From Microcoleus asticus IPMA8 (lineage in GTDB: Bacteria > Cyanobacteriota > Cyanobacteriia > Cyanobacteriales > Microcoleaceae): 20,066 nt of DNA. Below the pieces are notes generated by a model, which made no database searches, had not been told where the DNA came from, and saw nothing but the letters and a program-made list of their open reading frames with translations. The stretch spans positions 1 to 20,066 of the forward strand of contig NZ_SRRZ01000133.1 in NCBI RefSeq assembly GCF_013179805.1. Reading direction: 5' to 3'. Positions 12,943-20,006 of this stretch are shown here, piece after piece. The translations under genes were made by a program, and so were the position numbers. Numbering within the stretch: position 1 is the first letter of the stretch; the number at the start of each line of letters is the position of its first letter.

Positions 12943-15330
12943 TTATCCTTTGACAGGCAAAACGATCGCAAACTCAGTGCCAATTCCTAGTTCCGCATTC
13001 ACCTCGATACTTCCGCCATGTTTTTCTACCGCAATTTGGTGGACAATTGCCAACCCCAATCCAGTTCCTTTGCCGACACCTTTGGTCGTGAACAAATGGT
13101 CGAATATCTGCTGTTTCACTTCCTCTTTCATCCCGGTGCCGTTATCAGCAATTTTAATTTTAATGTGCGCTTCGCCCATTACATCAGTGCAAATTGTGAT
13201 GCGGTTGGGATTGGCCGCAATTTCAGTAAAACTGCGTCCTAAATTTGACTCTTCTAAGGCATCGATCGCATTGGCAAGCAGGTTCATGAAAACTTGATTT
13301 AATTGACCGGGAAAACATTCGATTTTAGGAAGATTGCCGTATTTAGTCATCACTTCAATCTGCGGACGGTATTCGTTTGCTTTGAGGCGGTGTTTTAAAA
13401 TTAAAATAGCGCTATTAATGCCTTCGTGAATATTAAAAGGAACTTTGTAGTCTTTATCGCCTCGGGAGAAGGTACGCAAACTGGTGCTGATGCTGCAAAT
13501 GCGATCGCACCCGACTTGCATTGAATCAATCATCTTCGGTAAATCTTCCAAAAGATAATCGAGGTCTATCTCTTCGGCGTGGTCTGCCATTTCCGATTTC
13601 GGTGCAGCGGAGCGATACAATTTTAAGTGTTCTATCACATCTTCTAAACTCCTTTTAGCTTCATTTAAATTGCCAGAAATAAACCCAATCGGATTGTTAA
13701 TTTCGTGGGCGACTCCAGCGACTAAATTGCCCAAAGCAGACATTTTTTCATTTTGAACGAGTTGCAGTTGCGCTTGCTGTAAATCTTTTAAAGTTTCTTC
13801 GAGCTGTTGATTTTGCTCTTGCAAAAGTTCCGCTGCTCGCTTGCGATCGGTCGCATCAACACCTAAACCAATAATCCCGATCGTCTCACCCTGGCAATTT
13901 TTTAGCTGCACTTTAGTGATTTCTAAGTAGTGTAGTTTGCCGTCAACAAATTTGAAAGTTTCGCTGGAGTAATGCGGCAAATCTTGGGCAAGGCAGGCGG
14001 CATCTGAAACCATACAGCCCGCTGCATCCTCCCCCATTAGATCTTTGTAATGATCGACAGCTAGGAAAGCGCTCACAGGCACGCCCATATTTTGAGAAAA
14101 TGTCTCGTTCAAAAACTGTACTTTACCGCTGAGATTAACCATCCAAATCCAAATCGGAGCGACATCAATAATCGCTTGGAGCATTTGTTTTTGATCGGCA
14201 AGCTGAGCTTCGGTTTGGGTAAATTTTGCTAGCGATCGCTCTAATTGTTGGTTGTAATCCTGATATTTTTTATACAGCAGAGTATTTTGCAAACAGATGG
14301 CTGCCTGAGAACACAGGAGATTGAGAAGTTGCAGGCGATCTCGGGTAAAAACTCCTGCGGTTAACCGATTTTCCAGATACAAAATGCCGACTAAGTTGCC
14401 TCGATCGAGAATCGGCCAACACAACGCGCTCTGCGGTTCGTATTTGAGAATGTAGGAGTCGGAATCCCAATCACATTTTTGAGCGATGTCCCGCACAATC
14501 ACAGGTTTCAACAAGTTTTTAACGCAGTCAACAATTTTGAGGGGCAATATCTCGCTGTTTTCATTGACTGTTGCGGATGATAAGTCGATCGCCCGATCGA
14601 CTCCATAATTGTCGATCGCGGTTGTAGCAGCGATTTCCCATTGATTGCCGTTTGGCAAAATCAGCACTGCTTTGTCCGATCCTGTATTTGTCATCGCCAG
14701 TTGCATCAGTTTGGCAATTAGTCGATCGAGCTGAATTTCTCTAGAGAGGGCTTGACAAGCTTTTAGCAGACTTGAAAAATTTCCGAAATCTGAGACGCTC
14801 GCCGAAACAGACGGATGAAGCGATTGATTTTGGCCAGCAGGTGTTGGAAAATTTGCCAATGGATTTGCAGATATTTTTGCGGGTTCTAAAATTGGTTTTA
14901 ACAATTGAGGATAGCGTTTTTCTAAGTCGTCTATTTGGGCTTTATCTCCCCAGCGGACATAGCAATCATAGGCATCTATCATGTAGACTCGCGCAATTTT
15001 TTCTCTTCCCAATGACAGGTAAAACTTAGCAGCTAGTTCGCAGGCAAGAGCTTCTTCATTCAAATATTCGTTAGCTTTAGCTCCGGTAATAGCTCGATCG
15101 TACAGTTCCATTGCTTCTGCTGTCTGGCCCAAAACGCGGAGCAATTCTGCCTCAACCAGATCGAACTTGTGCTGGTAATTGAGCGGGGTATGGTGCGCGA
15201 ATTCTTTGAGTTTTTTCTGACTAGCCCCAACGCGCTTAAGGATTTGTTGGCGCTCCGCCGATGTGACATCTGCATAGATTGCCAAATCTGCCAGCGCATC
15301 ATAAAAGTCGTGCATCATTTTTACTAGCAT
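12943..15330 (-). CDS. GAF-PAS sensor histidine kinase, C-terminal half of a trifunctional kinase type
   Basis: This 795-residue cytoplasmic protein has four parts. Residues 1 to about 150 are a helical, TPR-like segment (HDFYDALADLAIY, YDRAITGAKANEY, KRYPQLL). A GAF domain follows at about 185-355 and a PAS domain at about 375-495. Last is a HisKA/HATPase_c kinase with H542 in GVAHEINNP, an N box (NLLANAIDAL), G1 (IADNGTGM) and G2 (GKGTGLGLAIVHQI). The first segment is what precedes the GAF domain in the giant cyanobacterial proteins built as Ser/Thr kinase, ATPase, GAF, PAS, His kinase. Here those N-terminal parts are absent and an in-frame TAA stands directly before the ATG. It is therefore a truncated or independently evolved short form. 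All kinase motifs are intact. No response regulator is adjacent, so the partner is unknown. Confidence 0.9.
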   Translation of the reverse strand: MLVKMMHDFYDALADLAIYADVTSAERQQILKRVGASQKKLKEFAHHTPLNYQHKFDLVEAELLRVLGQTAEAMELYDRAITGAKANEYLNEEALACELAAKFYLSLGREKIARVYMIDAYDCYVRWGDKAQIDDLEKRYPQLLKPILEPAKISANPLANFPTPAGQNQSLHPSVSASVSDFGNFSSLLKACQALSREIQLDRLIAKLMQLAMTNTGSDKAVLILPNGNQWEIAATTAIDNYGVDRAIDLSSATVNENSEILPLKIVDCVKNLLKPVIVRDIAQKCDWDSDSYILKYEPQSALCWPILDRGNLVGILYLENRLTAGVFTRDRLQLLNLLCSQAAICLQNTLLYKKYQDYNQQLERSLAKFTQTEAQLADQKQMLQAIIDVAPIWIWMVNLSGKVQFLNETFSQNMGVPVSAFLAVDHYKDLMGEDAAGCMVSDAACLAQDLPHYSSETFKFVDGKLHYLEITKVQLKNCQGETIGIIGLGVDATDRKRAAELLQEQNQQLEETLKDLQQAQLQLVQNEKMSALGNLVAGVAHEINNPIGFISGNLNEAKRSLEDVIEHLKLYRSAAPKSEMADHAEEIDLDYLLEDLPKMIDSMQVGCDRICSISTSLRTFSRGDKDYKVPFNIHEGINSAILILKHRLKANEYRPQIEVMTKYGNLPKIECFPGQLNQVFMNLLANAIDALEESNLGRSFTEIAANPNRITICTDVMGEAHIKIKIADNGTGMKEEVKQQIFDHLFTTKGVGKGTGLGLAIVHQIAVEKHGGSIEVNAELGIGTEFAIVLPVKG

Positions 15331-15432
15331 TTAAACACAATTCTCAAGATAAGGTTTGCATCCGTTTTTCCTGTCTAGTGGCTTCGGAGCGATCGAATAT
15401 ATCCCGAATCCGTCGCCTTTTTTGGCTCAATT

Positions 15433-15897
15433 TTATCCTCCTAAATATCGCAGATGACTGTCAAGATTAATTCCCATATTGGGAGGTTTCATATATTTGT
15501 AAATAACTGGGCTTCGTTCGAGTTCGTTGAGAATGTCTGTTCGCTTGAGGACTATTTCGAGCGATGCAATTAACGGCGGCTGCTTTACTCTATCGTCTTC
15601 TCGGAATACCGCGCCGCCAAAAATTTCCGCGACAAAGACGTAACTGCGGGCGTAGGATTTTATACTGCGCGCAGCAATTGTGCCGGGAATATCGAGATTT
15701 TTGACCGTCGCCCGCCGGTTGCGAAACTGCAAGAGTTTGCTACAGCCGGGTTGCCGGTCAAGATGGCGCGCGCCCCGATCGACAGCCCTTCCAGAATCGG
15801 TGTACGATTGCGCGATCGGGTTAGATCCTGGCATTAGCGCAGTCAAATCTACTACATCTACTGTTCCGTCCATATCGGCTGACCTCAACTCCGACAT
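15433..15897 (-). CDS. Doubtful 154-codon ORF
   Basis: An ATG at 15897 opens a frame of 154 codons. I recognise no domain. The composition is not extreme, and the second half (IPGTIAARSIKSYARSYVFVAEIFGG onward) looks more protein-like than the first. No Shine-Dalgarno sequence is seen. It would lie 100 bases upstream of the histidine kinase on the same strand, so it could be a short co-transcribed gene, a decayed remnant or chance. No overlapping alternative frame is better. Confidence 0.3.
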   Translation of the reverse strand: MSELRSADMDGTVDVVDLTALMPGSNPIAQSYTDSGRAVDRGARHLDRQPGCSKLLQFRNRRATVKNLDIPGTIAARSIKSYARSYVFVAEIFGGAVFREDDRVKQPPLIASLEIVLKRTDILNELERSPVIYKYMKPPNMGINLDSHLRYLGG

Positions 15898-16561
15898 TAG
15901 CTTGACAAAACTTAATGTATCTATATTAGGGCATAAACACCATAATTTTTGAGCGTCAGATCTAAAATTCTAATTATCTGTTAACGAACAATATTTTATA
16001 CATTGGCGAGCGGGGTTGGATCCTTTTACTTACGTATAAGTTTCTGCTGCTAATCTCAAATGCGGTTAAATAAACGCGAAAGACCGTATAAACACGGAAG
16101 TATGGTTTCTGTAAAAATACAACCTGTAATTAATTGAATTTAATAGAGCTCGATCGACCCAAATTTCCGCTACGATATGGAAAAATTTTTAGCTTAAAAA
16201 TTTAAAAAAAAGTCTATACAAATAATAAAAAACTCGTCGTGGAATGAGTAGCACTTCAGTCCCGCCTAGAAAAAGACAGGACAGTTTTATTCTGCTGAAA
16301 TCAGTCCTGCACTCTACTTCCGGGCTAATAGCCCTCGCAGGGGTTAAAACCGAAATCTAATAGTAATATGCCGTAATATGCAGTCGTCTTCAGAGGAAGA
16401 TACTTAGATTCCGACAGGGATTAAAACCCCTGTCGGAATCTAGTTTCCAGAGAAGGAAACAGCGTTATTTGAGATTAGTCGATCGCGTCTGCCACTTGTT
16501 GAGTTCTGTCAATATCCCGATTCACTTTCTAGGAAATATTGTCCGAGGCATCTTCAGCGTT
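15898..16561. other. Intergenic region with hairpins
   Basis: No gene is seen in these 660 bases. The left half is AT-rich. From 16246 there are several dyads: CAGGAC/GTCCTG around 16275-16307, GGGCT (16322-16326)/AGCCC (16330-16334), and the strong hairpin at 16405-16442. These look like decayed dispersed repeats. Confidence 0.55.
16405..16442. repeat. Perfect 15-bp inverted repeat
   Basis: TAGATTCCGACAGGG (16405-16419) and CCCTGTCGGAATCTA (16428-16442) are perfect complements around an 8-nt loop. It lies 120 bases downstream of the minus-strand lipoprotein gene. No T tract follows on either strand, so it could block transcription or RNA decay but is not a classical intrinsic terminator. 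Confidence 0.85.
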
Positions 16562-17209
16562 CTATCTTGCATCTCGTGCTGCATCATTGATATTTTCTTG
16601 GCCGCCGCTGGTGTTATATCTCAGAGACTCAGTACCCTCTGCTGCTCTTTCTTTTGCTCCCTGGGTAGCTTCTTTAACAATATCTTTTGCTCCCTTCAAG
16701 CCTTCGCGAGTGTTTTCTTTAAGATTAGCAAAGCCTTGTTTGGTTTTGTCACCAAAGTTATCAGCTTTTTGCTGAGCCGTGCGAGCATCGTCCTTCACCT
16801 TTTCACCAACTTGGTTGAGTTTGTCAGGCGCGTCGTCCCCTACCCGTCGCACGTTTTCGCCTACATTATTGCTAGATTTGGTATCGATGCGGTGCTGCGC
16901 TTGCTCTTTGAGAAGCTGAGCTTTTGCTTCTGTTGTTGTCATCTTGTCGTTTCTGGGATCGACATCGGAGTAGTCGTTCATGCCGCCTTTGTATTCGGAA
17001 GTTATAGCCCCTGAAGGCACTTCTTCTCTAACTTTGTCGGCAGTTTTTGCGGCCATCACATCAGTTTTTCCGGCCGTCACATCAGTTTTTCCGCTCGTCA
17101 CATCAGGGCGGCTGCAGGCCGTGCTCACTAATACTAAAATGCCAGCCAGAAACACTGTTAAAATTTGTACAGCTCGAATTTTTTTCAGAAATGCAGTTAG
17201 TCTCTTCAT
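16562..17209 (-). CDS. Lysine/alanine-rich lipoprotein, LEA-like or low-temperature-induced type
   Basis: This 215-residue protein has an N-terminal signal (about residues 11-32, KIRAVQILTVFLAGILVLVS) ending in STAC. That suggests a lipobox with C32 as the lipidated cysteine, although Ser at -3 is not canonical. Three tandem GKTDV-type units (about 38-54) follow, encoded by a 21-bp DNA repeat. The remainder is hydrophilic, rich in Lys, Ala, Glu, Asp and Asn, with helix-repeat segments (VGEKVKDDARTAQQKADNF, NLKENTREGLKGAKDIV) like LEA or apolipoprotein-type amphipathic helices. From general knowledge, cyanobacterial lipoproteins with this N-terminus are described as low-temperature-induced; the stress role is an inference. 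ATG 17209 directly precedes the signal. Expected location is the outer face of the plasma membrane or the periplasm. Confidence 0.78.
   Translation of the reverse strand: MKRLTAFLKKIRAVQILTVFLAGILVLVSTACSRPDVTSGKTDVTAGKTDVMAAKTADKVREEVPSGAITSEYKGGMNDYSDVDPRNDKMTTTEAKAQLLKEQAQHRIDTKSSNNVGENVRRVGDDAPDKLNQVGEKVKDDARTAQQKADNFGDKTKQGFANLKENTREGLKGAKDIVKEATQGAKERAAEGTESLRYNTSGGQENINDAARDAR
17052..17107. repeat. 21-bp coding tandem repeat, about 2.7 copies
   Basis: Two nearly identical 21-bp units (17052-17072 and 17073-17093) and a partial third encode the repeated GKTDV(T/M) heptapeptide near the mature N-terminus of the lipoprotein. The period of 21 keeps the reading frame. Confidence 0.8.
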
Positions 17210-17753
17210 AAAAATGCTCCTTTCTATTGTGATATGCTCAAAGGCCTGGTGGCTTTGTACATGGCTAGCATTACAAAATTCGCCACTTAAACACTTTTTT
17301 AAGTATAGGAATAGAAACCGGAGCTTTTCATCTATCGCAAGTTACATTCCTCAAGTTATAGCAGAAGGAACAAGAAACAAGAAGGAACAAGGAAGCAATC
17401 GACCATTGTCAATCTTATACAAATTATTAAAAGTCGCAGTTCCCCGCGCCGGAGAAGGCCCTGTGTCTATTTGTATCAACAATCGCCTGAAAACTTTGAT
17501 AAATCTCGCTTTAACGCGAGGCAAGCTCCGCCTCGCATCCCCCTTAAGAAAGGCGACTGTGAGAGAGTGGACTGTTCTACCCTTAAGAATGGGGCGCCCG
17601 GGCGATCTGTGCCTAATCGTCAAACAGCATTCTGGCACTACATTTTGCCTTAAGTTGACAGGATGAAAGGCAATGCCATTCCATTTCCCTATTTGGCTGT
17701 GCGTTCGGTTGTCTGTGCGCGCACTACGTTGAGATGTTTGGCGTTTTAAGCTC
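17210..17753. other. Non-coding region upstream of the lipoprotein gene
   Basis: No gene is believed here. Open frames on both strands (for example minus 17351-17755) pass through repeat-like sequence with no recognisable domain. Visible items are purine-rich direct repeats AGAAGGAACAAG (near 17362 and 17380), a 7-bp hairpin at 17516-17536 and an AAGAAAGGCGAC/CTTAAG-rich stretch. Regulatory sequence for the minus-strand lipoprotein gene should lie close to 17210-17280. Confidence 0.5.
17516..17536. repeat. Hairpin GCGAGGC/GCCTCGC
   Basis: A perfect 7-bp GC-rich stem (17516-17522 with 17530-17536) around a 7-nt loop is embedded in repeat-like intergenic DNA. There is no adjoining T tract. Confidence 0.6.
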
Positions 17754-17784
17754 AAAAAAAACCTTCCGGTCAGGAACCAGAAGG
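17754..17784 (-). terminator. Intrinsic terminator of trpA
   Basis: Read on the minus strand, a 9-bp stem with one mismatch (17776-17784 with 17762-17770) and a 5-nt loop is followed by eight T (17761-17754). It lies about 105 bases downstream of the trpA stop codon. Confidence 0.8.
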
Positions 17785-17889
17785 CAGTGGATGTATGATC
17801 TCAAGTACAACAAGGTCTTTAATCGCAATTGTCACGGCACATCTCGATCGCACACATCTGTCTAATGGCTGAAAGTATGTGCACAGTTG

Positions 17890-18687
17890 CTAAACATTTT
17901 GAATGGCTGTTTTTAAACTCTTGCAGAATTTGCCTATCGCCTCTAAACCCTGTTCTGGAGTGCCTTCAGCCAAGCGTTTGACAAAAGCACTGCCAACAAT
18001 CGCAGCGTCTGCACCCCATTCTTTGACTTGGCGAGCGTGTTCGGGTTTCGATATACCAAACCCGACGCCGATGGGTTTGTCGGTGATGCTGCGGAGTTCT
18101 TGCAGCAACTCTTTTGCTCGTGTTTCTAAGCCTTCGCGCACTCCCGTAACCCCCGTGACGCTGACCAAGTAAATAAATCCTTGAGACTCCCGAGCGATGG
18201 CTTCTATGCGACTTTTGGGACTTGTCGGAGCAACTAATAATGTTAGTTCAATCCCTAATTTGTTGGCAGGTTGGATGAGACTGTCGGCTTCTTCTAAGGG
18301 CAAGTCTGGTACAACCAATCCCTGAACTCCGGCACTTTTGATTTGCTGCAAAAAGGTTTCTATACCTCGGTACAAAATCGGGTTGTAGTATGTGAATAGA
18401 ATGATCGGCGATCGCAAATTCGGACTAACTTTCGCTACCATTTCCAGCACCGAATCTAACCGCGTTCCCCGCTGCAGGGCCCTAGTAGCGGCGGCTTGAA
18501 TCACTGGCCCGTCAGCTAGCGGGTCAGAATAGGGAACGCCAAGCTCGATCGCATCTGCACCGTTATCATCCAAAATTTGCAGTGCTTTAGCCGTTGTCTC
18601 CAAGTCTGGGTCGCCAGCAGTAATAAAAGGAATCAATGCACATTGATGGTTCTTGCGCAACGTTTCAAAACAATTAGAAATAGTCAT
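17890..18687 (-). CDS. trpA: Tryptophan synthase alpha chain
   Basis: This 265-residue TIM-barrel enzyme cleaves indole-3-glycerol phosphate to indole and glyceraldehyde-3-phosphate and passes indole to TrpB. Key elements are PFITAGDPD (20-28) and IELGVPYSDPLADGP (47-61). In the latter E48 and D59 are the catalytic pair (E49/D60 in Salmonella numbering). VPDLPLEE, VSVTGVTG and GFGISKPEH for phosphate binding are also present. Length is normal. The ATG (18687-18685) falls inside the first unit of a heptamer repeat array (18682-18723), so the region that should hold a ribosome-binding site is repeat DNA with no Shine-Dalgarno match. trpB is not nearby, as usual in cyanobacteria. The DUF3007 and ndhL genes lie upstream on the same strand across a 375-base repeat-filled gap. 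Confidence 0.97.
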   Translation of the reverse strand: MTISNCFETLRKNHQCALIPFITAGDPDLETTAKALQILDDNGADAIELGVPYSDPLADGPVIQAAATRALQRGTRLDSVLEMVAKVSPNLRSPIILFTYYNPILYRGIETFLQQIKSAGVQGLVVPDLPLEEADSLIQPANKLGIELTLLVAPTSPKSRIEAIARESQGFIYLVSVTGVTGVREGLETRAKELLQELRSITDKPIGVGFGISKPEHARQVKEWGADAAIVGSAFVKRLAEGTPEQGLEAIGKFCKSLKTAIQNV

Positions 18688-18723
18688 TAGTTATTAGTCA
18701 TCAGTCATTGGTCATCAGTCATC
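18682..18723. repeat. Heptamer tandem repeat, AGTCATY x6, containing the trpA start codon
   Basis: Six consecutive heptamers run AGTCATT, AGTTATT, AGTCATC, AGTCATT, GGTCATC, AGTCATC. The CAT of the first unit (18685-18687) is the trpA ATG on the minus strand. Confidence 0.88.
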
Positions 18724-18757
18724 ATATGATGTCCGCTCGATCGACCGCAATCAAATT

Positions 18758-18819
18758 CGTTTGTAGTGAGGGCTTCAGCCCTCATAAAAGTCCGAGGACT
18801 TCAGTCCTCACTACAAACG
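18758..18819. mobile_element. 62-bp palindromic element with terminal inverted repeats and two inner hairpins
   Basis: CGTTTGTAGTGAGG (18758-18771) and CCTCACTACAAACG (18806-18819) are perfect 14-bp terminal inverted repeats. Overlapping their inner ends are two hairpins: GAGGGCT/AGCCCTC (18768-18783) and GAGGACT/AGTCCTC (18794-18809), each with a 2-nt spacer. The ends of the TIRs take part in both the long stem and the hairpins, so a cruciform or cloverleaf is possible. It is non-coding, and REP- or MITE-like by design. Confidence 0.75.
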
Positions 18820-18868
18820 TGATAACGGTTATTTTACCGGACGCGATATCAGCCATCAAATCAGTCCC

Positions 18869-18903
18869 CAGTCATTAGTGAGAGAGTTTATTACTAATGA
18901 CTG
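18869..18903. repeat. Inverted pair of AGTCATTAGT arms
   Basis: CAGTCATTAGT (18869-18879) and ACTAATGACTG (18893-18903) are perfect 11-bp complements around a 13-nt loop. The arms are the same heptamer material as the arrays at 18682-18723 and 19033-19067. It could stop minus-strand transcription between the DUF3007 gene and trpA. Confidence 0.75.
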
Positions 18904-19032
18904 AGTAGGTCATCGCAAAAAACAATCGTATCTTGTAGGGTGGGGTTGAGCCAGGAGCTATGATAAAAAAGAGTTATCAAGTGCAAAACCCTCCATCCCC
19001 ATCTAATGTTTATTTGTACCCAGCTACTTAAT

Positions 19033-19067
19033 AACTAATGACTGAGGGCTAAGGACTATTGACTAAT
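19033..19067. repeat. Degenerate heptamer array, x5, containing the DUF3007 stop codon
   Basis: The units AACTAAT, GACTGAG, GGCTAAG, GACTATT, GACTAAT share the heptamer register. The CTA at 19063-19065 is the TAG stop of the minus-strand DUF3007 gene. Confidence 0.7.
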
Positions 19068-19368
19068 TATCTTTTTCCTGTTCAATTTCGGCTTGAAGTT
19101 TGGCTAATTCTTCAGGAGTGAGCTCATCCAGCCGCTTCTGCAAGACAGCTTCTTTGTACTCTTGCAGTTGCTGACTGTAGGTCATATTTTGAGTCAGTGC
19201 TCGAAATAAATAAGTCACCAGCCAGCCAATCAAGCCGGCGACCAAAAACAACTGGCTCCAAATCCCTGCATTCATGCTGTCGAGTCCGGCAAATTGCAGT
19301 AGCAAGTAGACAAACCCACCTGCTACAAAAAAGCCGAGACTGATTCCAATTACGTCAATACGTCGCAT
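19063..19368 (-). CDS. DUF3007-family membrane protein
   Basis: This 101-residue protein has two membrane spans (about 7-27 and 38-57) and a charged helical tail (about 62-100, YSQQLQEYKEAVLQKRLDEL and onward) that may form a coiled coil. It matches the DUF3007 family, restricted to oxygenic phototrophs and commonly encoded beside ndhL. The biochemical role is not established; a link to thylakoid NDH-1 or its assembly is inferred from context. The ATG (19368) follows the ndhL stop with no intervening base, indicating translational coupling. The last codons and the TAG lie in a heptamer repeat array, so the extreme C-terminus may differ from relatives. Confidence 0.85.
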   Translation of the reverse strand: MRRIDVIGISLGFFVAGGFVYLLLQFAGLDSMNAGIWSQLFLVAGLIGWLVTYLFRALTQNMTYSQQLQEYKEAVLQKRLDELTPEELAKLQAEIEQEKDN

Positions 19369-19584
19369 TTAGGCTTCTATCTGCCGCCGTTTGGGCCGAA
19401 AATTCAAAAAGGGAGCTAGGAGAAACATACCTGGGAAGAAGAAGAACATCAAGAAGTACATGAAGCCGCGCTCAAAAGAGGTAGCGACGTACCAGCGACT
19501 GTTTAGGTAAGCGTAGGTGGCTGCGGGTACTACCAGGAAGTAGGTTCCTGCCAAGACCGCGTAAAGCAGTAAGGTAATATACAT
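19369..19584 (-). CDS. ndhL: NAD(P)H-quinone oxidoreductase (NDH-1) subunit L
   Basis: This 71-residue thylakoid membrane protein is a small subunit of cyanobacterial/chloroplast NDH-1. The complex carries out cyclic electron flow, respiration and CO2 uptake. Two membrane spans are visible (about 3-25 and 40-62), separated by YLNSRWYVATSFERGFMYF, the conserved loop of NdhL. A basic end (FRPKRRQ) follows. Length is normal for the family. ATG 19584 fits the first span. No strong Shine-Dalgarno sequence is seen. It heads the ndhL-DUF3007-(trpA) arrangement frequent in cyanobacteria. Confidence 0.93.
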   Translation of the reverse strand: MYITLLLYAVLAGTYFLVVPAATYAYLNSRWYVATSFERGFMYFLMFFFFPGMFLLAPFLNFRPKRRQIEA

Positions 19585-19703
19585 AGATTTGCTTTAGGGG
19601 AATAATAACACGGGTAAGTCGGTTGACACGCTCCGCTAGCTGGTTAACTATTGTACCGCTTGGGGAGATTCAGCGCGAGTTTTGGGAATTTTTTGATTAG
19701 GGG

Positions 19704-19733
19704 TTGCGTAAATTGGGGTTTTGGCTGTAGAAT
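19704..19733 (+). promoter_or_regulatory. Candidate promoter of tRNA-Leu
   Basis: TTGCGT (19704-19709) and TAGAAT (19728-19733) are 18 bp apart and would start transcription about 45 bases before the mature tRNA. This is pattern matching only. Confidence 0.35.
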
Positions 19734-19782
19734 AAAAGGCTGTTGTTGTTAATGGCTCAAAACCACAGCAACTTGACCAAAG

Positions 19783-19867
19783 GGGGGCGTGGCGGAATGG
19801 TAGACGCTACGGACTTAAAATCCGTTGACCCGAAACGGTCGTGTGGGTTCAAGTCCCTCCGCCCCCA
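19783..19867 (+). tRNA. trnL-UAA: tRNA-Leu (anticodon UAA), uninterrupted
   Basis: This 85-nt tRNA has a perfect 7-bp acceptor stem (GGGGGCG 19783-19789 with CGCCCCC 19860-19866) and discriminator A at 19867. The anticodon stem is ACGGA/TCCGT around CTTAAAA, giving anticodon TAA at 19816-19818. It has the long variable arm expected of a class II tRNA (GACC/GGTC stem) and T-loop TTCAAGT. CCA is not encoded. No group I intron interrupts the anticodon loop, although many cyanobacterial trnL-UAA genes have one. The T stem (GTGGG 19843-19847 with CCCTC 19855-19859) has one T-T mismatch. Confidence 0.95.
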
Positions 19868-19874
19868 TAAAATT

Positions 19875-19938
19875 CAATCATTTGTGATATCAATTCTGGT
19901 TGCACCGGAATGATTGTTGACTGTTGAATGTTGATATC
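19875..19938. other. Two interlocked inverted repeats downstream of tRNA-Leu
   Basis: CAATCATT (19875-19882) pairs with AATGATTG (19909-19916), and GATATCAA (19886-19893) pairs with TTGATATC (19931-19938). The stems cross, giving either a pseudoknot or alternative folds. No T tract is present. Confidence 0.4.
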
Positions 19939-20006
19939 GTTTCCGGCTGGGGGGGTGACGACCCGCCCCAAACCCATAGTTAGTAAGGATTGAGCCAACT
20001 TGTGGT

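Noticed and set aside
16314..16427. Possible pair of CRISPR repeats ending GGGGTTAAAAC and GGGATTAAAAC, 77 bases apart
   Set aside because: Only about the last 12 bases agree; the rest of the putative 37-bp repeats is unrelated and there is no third unit or cas gene.
16980..17666. Plus-strand open frame of 228 codons
   Set aside because: It overlaps the lipoprotein gene in antisense and then repeat DNA; no domain is visible.
17351..17755. Minus-strand open frame of 134 codons
   Set aside because: It has no recognisable domain, crosses the hairpin and purine-rich repeats, and has an Arg/Ser-rich composition typical of translated intergenic repeats.
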